Origin: Phytoplasma sp041276565
GTDB taxonomy: Bacteria; Bacillota_I; Bacilli_A; Acholeplasmatales; Acholeplasmataceae
Length of the DNA: 5,291 nucleotides
Direction: 5' to 3'
NCBI RefSeq assembly: GCF_041276565.1
Contig: NZ_JBGGGR010000021.1
Location: 1 to 5,291, forward strand
Made by a program: the position numbers and the translations under genes. The notes under the pieces were generated by a model. That model saw only the letters and a program-made list of their open reading frames with translations. It did no database searches and was not told the DNA's origin. Positions 1-5,291 of this stretch are shown here, one piece after another; positions within the stretch are counted from its first letter, which is position 1, and every line of letters starts with the position of its first letter.

Positions 1-21
1 TTTTTGATTCATAATAATAGA

Positions 22-58
22 AATTAATATTTTTTTATTAATTATTGAATTATTTTTT
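22..58 (+). terminator. Possible AT-only hairpin plus T tract, weak terminator candidate
   Basis: AATTAATA at 22-29 is the exact reverse complement of TATTAATT at 36-43, giving an 8-bp stem with a six-T loop, and a T-rich tract follows (52-58). It could end transcription of a gene left of the window. The stem has no G:C pair, and such hairpins arise by chance in DNA this AT-rich, so the call is weak. No coding sequence is seen in 1-184. Confidence 0.2.
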
Positions 59-171
59 TGGTTCTAGAGTAACTAAGAAAAAAAAGAGAGGAGAAAAACG
101 AAATAAATAAAGTTATTTAGTTTATTCATAAAGTTTGAATAAATAAATAATAAATAAAAAGAAAGGTTATT

Positions 172-176
172 AGAAG
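172..176 (+). promoter_or_regulatory. Weak ribosome binding site for the repeat-protein gene
   Basis: AGAAG lies 8 bases before the GTG at 185. A better match, AAAGG at 162-166, is 18 bases away, which is too far for normal use. An in-frame TAA at 182-184 directly precedes the GTG, so translation of this frame cannot start earlier. GTG is followed at once by a Lys-rich and then hydrophobic signal peptide, which supports it as the original start. Confidence 0.35.
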
Positions 177-184
177 ATAAGTAA

Positions 185-2017
185 GTGAAAATTAAAGTTT
201 TAATTTTTTCTAAAAAGAAATTAAATTTTTTTTTAGGGTTCAGTACCTTTGTTTTAATTTTGTTTTTTGTAAAAAGTCCATTAGTTTTAGCAGAAAATAG
301 TAATAATGATGATGCTGAACGACAATGATTAGTTCAAGAAGTTCAAGAAGAATATAATAGGTTATTAAGTTCTCATGAAGGAAATCAACGAAGAGATAAT
401 GGATATTATAATAGAGAAATTTTAAAAATTCCGTTATCAGTTGAAAGAGAAAAATTTTTAATACAACATAAAGAACTTATTAAGCAAGCATTCCAGGCTT
501 TAGTAGAAGATAGATTAGAATTAATAGCACAACTTTACTATAAAGCTTCTGTTTCTTTTTATTTTAGCAATATATCCTCAAATCGAGTTAGTCATCAAGG
601 AATTTCTGAACCAAACAGTATTCGATTTTACGAAAAACAAATAGAACAATATAATTTAAAATCTGATATCGCTAATAAATTAGCGAATAATCAATCAATT
701 CCAAAAGAAAATAATAACATATTACAAAAAGTTCGCCAAGAATATAACTCTTGGTTAGAAAAACGACAAAGAAAACAAAATAATAATTCAAACTATTATG
801 TTAACTATATACAAACTAAACTTCCAGATGATATCGAATCTCATAAAGCTAATATTAAAGAATTAAATTTAAAAAAAGAAATCTTTCAAACCTTACAAAA
901 AGGATTAGAACCAGAAGAACACTCTTTAGTTTATAATTATATGGTTGCTTTATATAATAAACACTTTTATTTAGAAAAAATATACATAAACACAAATTCT
1001 GAAGAAGTCAACGATATACAAGGATTTATTGTACAATATCCACAAAAAGTTGCAGCAGCTAACATTTTAGCAGACGAACCGGAATTAAATACTACAGATA
1101 CTATAACATTAGCAGTTAGACAAGAATATAACACTTGGCTTCATGAAGAACAACAAAATAAAGAACAAAATCCTGAATATTATAGTGCTAAAAAACAAGA
1201 AGTACAAAACAACAAAGAAAACATTGAAATTAATTTTAATCGTTTGATAAGTTTAAATGTATCTGATGATGTACAAACGGTATTTCGAAATAGTATTGAC
1301 GCGTTAAATAGAATGATTCAAGCTTATGAAACTTTAATACAAAATCAAAATCCTGCCAAATTTTTCTATAATTCTTTTGTTAAACTTTTATCTAATGAAA
1401 ATCAAGAAAAATTATCCAGAATTGAAACACATCAAAAACAAATAACATCAAGTGAAAATAATTTATTAAAAATAACAGAACAAAAAAATATTGCGCAACA
1501 GCTTGCATTATCAACAATAAATACATAATTAATAGAATCAAATTTAAACAAAATACCAAACAAAGAAATAGAAACTATAAAAACAAATATTAAAACTCAA
1601 AATAATAATATAGACGAAAACAAACATATTAACACAAAATTAACAACTTTAGCATTAACTGAAATAACGAAAAAAGATGATTTTTCTATTAGAGAAGCTA
1701 TTAAATCTAAAAATTCTCTGACTCAAGAAGAAACAGACCAATTAGTAATTGTTATCTCAGAAAATGAAAATAGTGCTACAGTATCTTTGCCAGATTACAC
1801 AAACGATGCAACTGTTAACTTCACAATAACACCAGAAGAAAACTTAGACGTACCACAACAACAAAATGAACCTAAATCAGAATCAGTAACACAAGAACAA
1901 AAAGAAACTTCAGAATCAAAACCATCAGAACAACCGATAAAATCTAATATCTTTACTAGTTGGTTCGCTATAATTATTTATATTTTTATCATTATCATAT
2001 CTATATCTAGCACTTAA
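185..2017 (+). pseudogene. Surface-anchored repeat protein gene with two in-frame stops
   Basis: I do not recognise the family. From GTG at 185 the frame stays coding-like for 610 codons to TAA at 2015, broken only by TGA at 326-328 (codon 48) and TAA at 1526-1528 (codon 448), with no frameshift. Residues 1-36 are a signal peptide with a Lys-rich start, a Phe/Leu core and predicted cleavage at V-L-A before E37-N38. Residues about 49-440 hold three diverged units of about 130 residues, each opening with V-(R/Q)-(Q/E)-E-Y-N-x-(W/L)-L and a Y-Y pair; the sequence is Gln/Asn/Lys-rich and probably helical. Residues about 548-588 are a Pro/Gln/Glu/Ser-rich stalk. Residues 589-606 are an Ile-rich membrane segment that almost ends the protein. 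This layout fits a cell-surface protein that could meet host components; adhesion is only a guess. Intact pieces are 329-1528 (first ATG at 941) and 1529-2017; neither keeps a signal peptide. The alternatives are sequence error or stop readthrough, but a nonsense-decayed pseudogene is most likely. Confidence 0.75.
329..1486 (+). repeat. Three diverged tandem coding repeats of about 130 codons
   Basis: Aligned on the E-Y-N tripeptide, encoded at 350-358, 740-748 and 1124-1132, the units begin near 329, 719 and 1103 and are 390 and 384 bases long. The shared opening reads VQEEYNRLL, VRQEYNSWL and VRQEYNTWL, followed 10-13 residues later by Y-Y. Units 1 and 2 also resemble each other just before the next motif (A-N-K-L-A and A-N-I-L-A). 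Similarity is mainly at protein level, so this is an old duplication and not a recent DNA repeat. The end of the third unit is approximate. Confidence 0.6.
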
Positions 2018-2037
2018 GTTATTAAAAAAAAATATAA

Positions 2038-2092
2038 AAAAAATTAATTTTTTATAACTATTCATTTTTAAAAAAATAATTTTTTTATAGTT
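2038..2092 (+). terminator. AT palindromes after the repeat-protein gene, possible terminator
   Basis: AAAAAATTAATTTTTT at 2038-2053 is a perfect 16-base palindrome ending in six T. Next, A7-TAA-T7 at 2070-2086 can form a 7-bp stem, and AACTAT (2056-2061) can pair with ATAGTT (2087-2092) around it, with an 8-base bulge. The position, 20-75 bases after the stop, suits a terminator. All but two pairs are A:T, so stability is doubtful. Confidence 0.3.
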
Positions 2093-2133
2093 CACTTATC
2101 TTAAAATAAATTCATTAAAAATATATTAAAAAA

Positions 2134-2161
2134 TTCACTTATTTAATAAACAGTGTAAAAA
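2134..2161 (+). promoter_or_regulatory. Weak promoter candidate upstream of the FtsH-like gene
   Basis: TTCACT at 2134-2139 (like a -35 box) and TAAAAA at 2156-2161 (like a -10 box) are 16 bases apart. The start codon lies about 36 bases further on. An intergenic promoter is expected here because 180 bases separate the two genes. Both boxes are poor matches, and AT-rich DNA gives many such pairs. Confidence 0.18.
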
Positions 2162-2184
2162 AAGATTTAATTTTAAAATAATAT

Positions 2185-2188
2185 AAGG
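2185..2188 (+). promoter_or_regulatory. Ribosome binding site of the FtsH-like gene
   Basis: AAGG sits 9 bases before the ATG at 2198, a normal Shine-Dalgarno spacing, and is the only G-containing purine run nearby. It fixes the start, which is followed immediately by a typical signal peptide. Confidence 0.6.
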
Positions 2189-2197
2189 TTAAAAATT

Positions 2198-4706
2198 ATG
2201 AATTTGTATTATAAAAAAATATCTCCCTCTTTTATTGTTTTGTATCTTTTATTTTTTGGTTTTTTATTACTTGGTTTTATTTCAAAACCATTAGTTTATG
2301 CCGAAAACGCCATAGAAAATAATCGTCTTCAGTTAGATGATACTTTTAAAAACAAACAAAAAGAATATAGGGAACAAAAAATAACAGAATTTGTACAATC
2401 AGTTAAGAACGCTTGGAGCGAATACAAAACTAAACATCAACAAATCAATGATAATTTAAGGAAATTAAAAGAATATCCTAGTATAGAAAGTTTAAATAGT
2501 TGGTTAACACCTTTAAAAGAAAGTTTAAATAACCAATTTCCATCAAATCTTTCTCAAAATTACCAACCTTATGACACCGCGTTAAATAAAATTGAACAAA
2601 ATCCGAATATCGATCAAAAATTAACTTTACTTCAAGAATTACTTCCCCAAATTAAAACTTTTTTTGAAACATATGAGGAAGAATTTAGAAAAATAACTTC
2701 CTTATTAATACAACATGTAAAACCTTCTAATTCTCAACTTTTTGATAAATATACACAAAATTTGATAACATCTACTGAAAATCCAGAAACATCACTTAAA
2801 AATACAATTATCAGTTTAAATAAAGAAAATATTTTTTCTAAACCTGATTTACAAGATAAAAAAGAAAAAATTTTAAATTTATTAAAATCTTCTGAAAATC
2901 AAACTTTATTTGATAAATATAAAATATTAGAGAAGATTGATCATTTCGAATTAACTGGTGGTGCAGATAGTTATAATATGAAAATTATTCAATATTTAAA
3001 CTTGAAATTACCCGGAAGAACTTTTTCTTTATCTCTATTAACCGCTACAAATCCTGTTTATAACAACTCTGCGCCATCTTCAGAAGGAAAAATAAATTTT
3101 AATAAAAAACTAGATTCTTCTCTAGAAGGTTTAGTGGCTGTCTTTATTCCTGAAGGACAAAACAATACTTATACATCGCCGCCTTCTTTAGAAAAATTAT
3201 TAACAGAAACTTTAGGTTCTAAGAAAGTATTTTGTTTTTGGAAAAAACTTAAAAGAAAATCTACTTTGGGTGATGTTAAAGGAAATGATGCTGCTGTTAA
3301 CGAATTAAGAAAAATAAAAACTTATATTCAAGAACCGTCAAAATATGAAGAATTAGAAATTGATTTTTCAAAAGGAATTTTATTATATGTTCCACCCGGA
3401 ACTGGAAAAACTTTTTTAGCACAAGCATTCGCTAACGAACTTAATATTCCGAATTTTATAGATAAGTCTGGTTCAGATTTTGCTGTTAAATATTCAGGTG
3501 AAGGAGCACAAAAAAGTAAGAGAATTATTTCAACAAGCTCGTAAACAAACTCCTGCTGTTATTTTTGTTGATGAAATCGACGCTGTTGGTGGAAAAAGAA
3601 GCAGTGGAGATGGCGAAGCTAAAGATCAAAATAGCACTTTAAACCTCTGGAAAATGTTATTTTTATAGGAGCGACTAACCGAAAAGATATTTTGGATGAA
3701 GCTCTTTTAAGACCTGGAAGATTAAGTAAACATATTTATGTTGGGTTACCTAGACGCTTCTGGAAGATTCGCTTTATTAAAAGATGTTTTTGGAAGAAAA
3801 TTTATTATGAAACAACAAATGGATCCTAATATTGATTGGAATTTTTTAGCTCAAATTAAAACTCAAGGAATGAGTGGTGTGACCTTAAAAGAAATTATTA
3901 ACAACGCCGCTATCAAAGCTTTAATTGAAGAAAAACGTCCTCTAATTACTCAATCTGATATTGAAACAGCGATTGATAATCAAATTTTAGGACTTCCAAC
4001 TCCAGATATAACATATACCCCTAATGAAAGAAAAGCAGAAGCTACTTATTTCGCTGGTCAAGCGGTTATTAATTTATCTCAAAAATGGGGTTCAATTTAT
4101 AAAATAGATATTACTCCTCGTGCTCGTCACGCGAGTCCCTTCAAAATTTCTTATTTTGACGAACATCAAAAAGTTGAAAAAGATTACGAAAAAGAAATTA
4201 TCTTACATTTAGGAGGCAAAGCGGCCGAAGAAATGATGTTTAATACTGTTAGTGATCGAGTTTATTTAGATAATGAAAAAGCTAAAAATTTAATAACTGA
4301 TTTATTAAAACTTAGAAAAATATTACCCACTAAAGATTCTAATTTAGCAGAAATGCAAATTAAAGAAGAATTTGAAGATAAATATAATGCGTTATATAAC
4401 AAAACCAAAGATATTTTAAATCAAAATAGTGATTTATTAAATACTTTAGTAGCTGAATTAGAAAAAAAAGATGTTTTAACCGCTAATGAAATTAATAATA
4501 TCTTAAATGAACGTTCTAACGATTTATCTTCGTCAACCACCATAAACTCAGTTACTTCAAATTCAAACATCAAAAAAACTAATCATAATTGGTTTTTTAT
4601 CGGAATCATAGTTTTATTAAGTCTCCTTTTATTAGCTTTACCTGTAGCTTATTTTATCTTCTTATCTAAAAAAAGAAAAGGTGTGACTAAACATGATTTT
4701 AACTAA
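2198..4706 (+). pseudogene. Exported FtsH/HflB-like AAA+ protein with inactive M41 domain, frame broken
   Basis: The restored product has about 833 residues plus a dozen deleted. Residues 1-35 form a signal peptide ending V-Y-A before E36-N37. Residues 36-250 are charged and helical, and 250-350 are of unknown fold. The AAA+ domain starts near 350: D-V-K-G, Walker A VPPGTGKT (3389-3412), an F-A-V-K-Y-S-G pore-loop equivalent, Walker B VIFVDEID (3558-3581), sensor A-T-N and arginine fingers in R-P-G-R. The M41-like domain follows, with YFAGQ (4047-4061) where FtsH has HEAGH; the downstream Asp ligand may remain in L-D-N-E-K-A. Zinc proteolysis should therefore be lost. Residues 796-820 are a membrane helix followed by K-K-R-K. 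No second N-terminal helix is visible, so the AAA+ domain may be extracellular. The frame breaks at an A6 run (3510-3515, one extra A), at 3645-3649 (the segment matching Q-L-L-x-E-M-D-G-F of FtsH is deleted) and at 3752 (one extra base). Open pieces are 2198-3544, a middle part to 3668, and 3738-4706. The gene overlaps ftsH by 14 bases. AAA+/FtsH membership is firm; function and topology are inferred. Confidence 0.85.
4676..4681 (+). promoter_or_regulatory. Ribosome binding site of ftsH inside the preceding gene
   Basis: AAAAGG lies 11 bases before the ATG at 4693, within the Lys/Arg codons that close the FtsH-like gene. The next ATG in this frame is well inside the extracytoplasmic loop (near 4813), so 4693 is the start that keeps the first membrane helix. 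The site and the 14-base overlap suggest coupled translation. Confidence 0.5.
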
Positions 4707-5291
4707 GAAAAAATTTTTTTTGCTCTGTTTTTATCTTGTTATTTCGGTTTTTACTTTATATTGGGCTTATTCAAAATATCAGAACTTCTTATATCCTAAA
4801 AATGAAATTTCGATGGATATTTTAAAAGAAAAAGTTAACCAAAGTAAATTACAAGGAACTCAAAATTTTGAGTTATTCTCGTTTGTTGAATTATGGTCCT
4901 CCTTATTATCATGTTATTTTGGAAAATCACAAGGGTCCTGCAGATATTTGTAAATTGGAACAACATCAATTTGATATCATTTTTACAAAAATGCGTATGA
5001 AAGAAACTTCTATCGTTCAAGAAACTCCTGTAATCAACTTATTACAATTACCTTTAATGATTTTATCCGCTATTTCTTCGTTAATTTTGATGATTTATAT
5101 TTTTTCTGCTATATGGGAAAGATCTATGCAATCAAGATCTAGAGCTCAAAATGCAGATAAACAAAAATCTCTTTTTACTTTAAAAGATGTCGCCGGAAAC
5201 AAAGAAGAAAAAGAAGAGATGAAAGAATTAATTGATTTCTTAAACAATCCACACAAATATCAAAAAATGGGAGCTGTTATTCCGAAGGGAG
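4693..5291 (+). pseudogene. ftsH: ftsH/hflB, 5' part of membrane AAA+ zinc protease, frameshifted, runs off window
   Basis: FtsH/HflB is the membrane-bound, ATP-driven zinc protease that removes misassembled and regulatory proteins. The restored part has 199 residues in the family order: a Lys-rich start, membrane helix 1 (about 8-27), an extracytoplasmic domain (28-115) with I-S-M-D-I-L-K-E-K near the helix, membrane helix 2 (about 116-141), then a cytoplasmic linker and the first AAA+ motifs, D-V-A-G at 165-168 and the typical N-P-x-K-Y-Q-K-M-G-A-x-I-P-K-G just before Walker A. The Walker, SRH and HExxH motifs lie beyond the window. The frame from ATG 4693 ends early at TAA 4951-4953, while the conserved sequence continues one frame on, open from 4826 to the window end. 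The best join is one extra G at 4855-4856: dropping it gives L-Q-E-L-K-I-L-S and continues into N-Y-G-P-P-Y-Y-H-V. This could be a sequencing error, since FtsH is normally functional, or true decay of one paralogue. Identity is firm; loss of function is not. Confidence 0.85.

Noticed and set aside
326..328. Reading TGA as tryptophan (mycoplasma code)
   Set aside because: All recognisable Trp positions in the three genes use TGG, and no other TGA occurs in frame. In an AT-rich genome with the mycoplasma code most Trp codons would be TGA. The second stop is TAA and would remain anyway.
941..1528. A separate 195-residue protein starting at ATG 941
   Set aside because: The same frame is open from 329 and carries the tandem units across this ATG, which falls in the middle of unit 2.
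1787..2017. A separate small gene starting at TTG 1787
   Set aside because: It is in phase with, and continues, the repeat-protein frame, which is open from 1529. It holds only the stalk and membrane anchor, and there is no convincing ribosome binding site.
3510..3517. Programmed -1 frameshift at AAAAAAG
   Set aside because: The phase is wrong: a -1 shift here meets a TAA at once. Restoring the family sequence needs a +1 shift, and two further lesions downstream would still break the frame.
4835..5020. A 61-codon open frame on the minus strand
   Set aside because: It lies entirely over the conserved FtsH coding sequence of the plus strand, has no recognisable domain, and open minus frames are expected opposite AT-rich coding DNA.
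1..5291. Mobile unit, CRISPR array, tRNA or rRNA
   Set aside because: No transposase sequence, terminal inverted repeats, regularly spaced repeats or conserved RNA stretches were seen on either strand.

Overview
The window reads as phytoplasma ('Candidatus Phytoplasma') chromosome. It is very AT-rich, with long A and T runs between genes. All genes are on the + strand. Tryptophan is written TGG throughout, so TGA is a stop here, as in Acholeplasmatales and unlike mycoplasmas. It also carries two adjacent members of the FtsH/HflB-like AAA+ family, which is expanded in phytoplasmas, and two exported proteins whose signal peptides end in a similar P-L-V-x-A/E-N. The species cannot be fixed from this alone.

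Layout. 1-184 is AT-rich non-coding DNA with a weak hairpin and an orphan Shine-Dalgarno-like purine run. 185-2017 is one long reading frame of about 610 codons with two in-frame stops (TGA at 326, TAA at 1526) and no frameshift. It would encode a surface protein: signal peptide, three diverged tandem units of about 130 residues, a Gln/Glu/Ser/Pro-rich stalk and a C-terminal membrane anchor. 2018-2197 is a spacer with AT palindromes (possible terminator), a repeated TTCACTTAT and the ribosome binding site of the next gene. 2198-4706 is a broken gene for an unusual FtsH-like protein: signal peptide, about 310 residues of helical, charged sequence, an AAA+ domain, an M41-like domain that has lost the zinc motif, and a C-terminal membrane segment. 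Its frame is broken three times, once with loss of about a dozen codons after Walker B. 4693-5291 is the 5' part of a conventional ftsH/hflB, overlapping the preceding gene by 14 bases and broken by an apparent one-base insertion near 4855. It runs off the window just before Walker A.

How the parts relate. The FtsH-like gene and ftsH overlap and were probably co-transcribed and translationally coupled. The repeat protein lies upstream behind a 180-base spacer and shares a related export signal. The most interesting inference is topological. Unlike ftsH, the 2198-4706 protein has no second N-terminal membrane helix. If its signal peptide is cleaved, the AAA+ domain would sit outside the cell, held by the C-terminal helix and facing the ATP-rich host cytoplasm. 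All three genes are interrupted, so the locus is either decaying or affected by assembly errors. The nonsense codons and the internal deletion favour real decay, while the one-base insertions (especially in an A6 run) could be errors.
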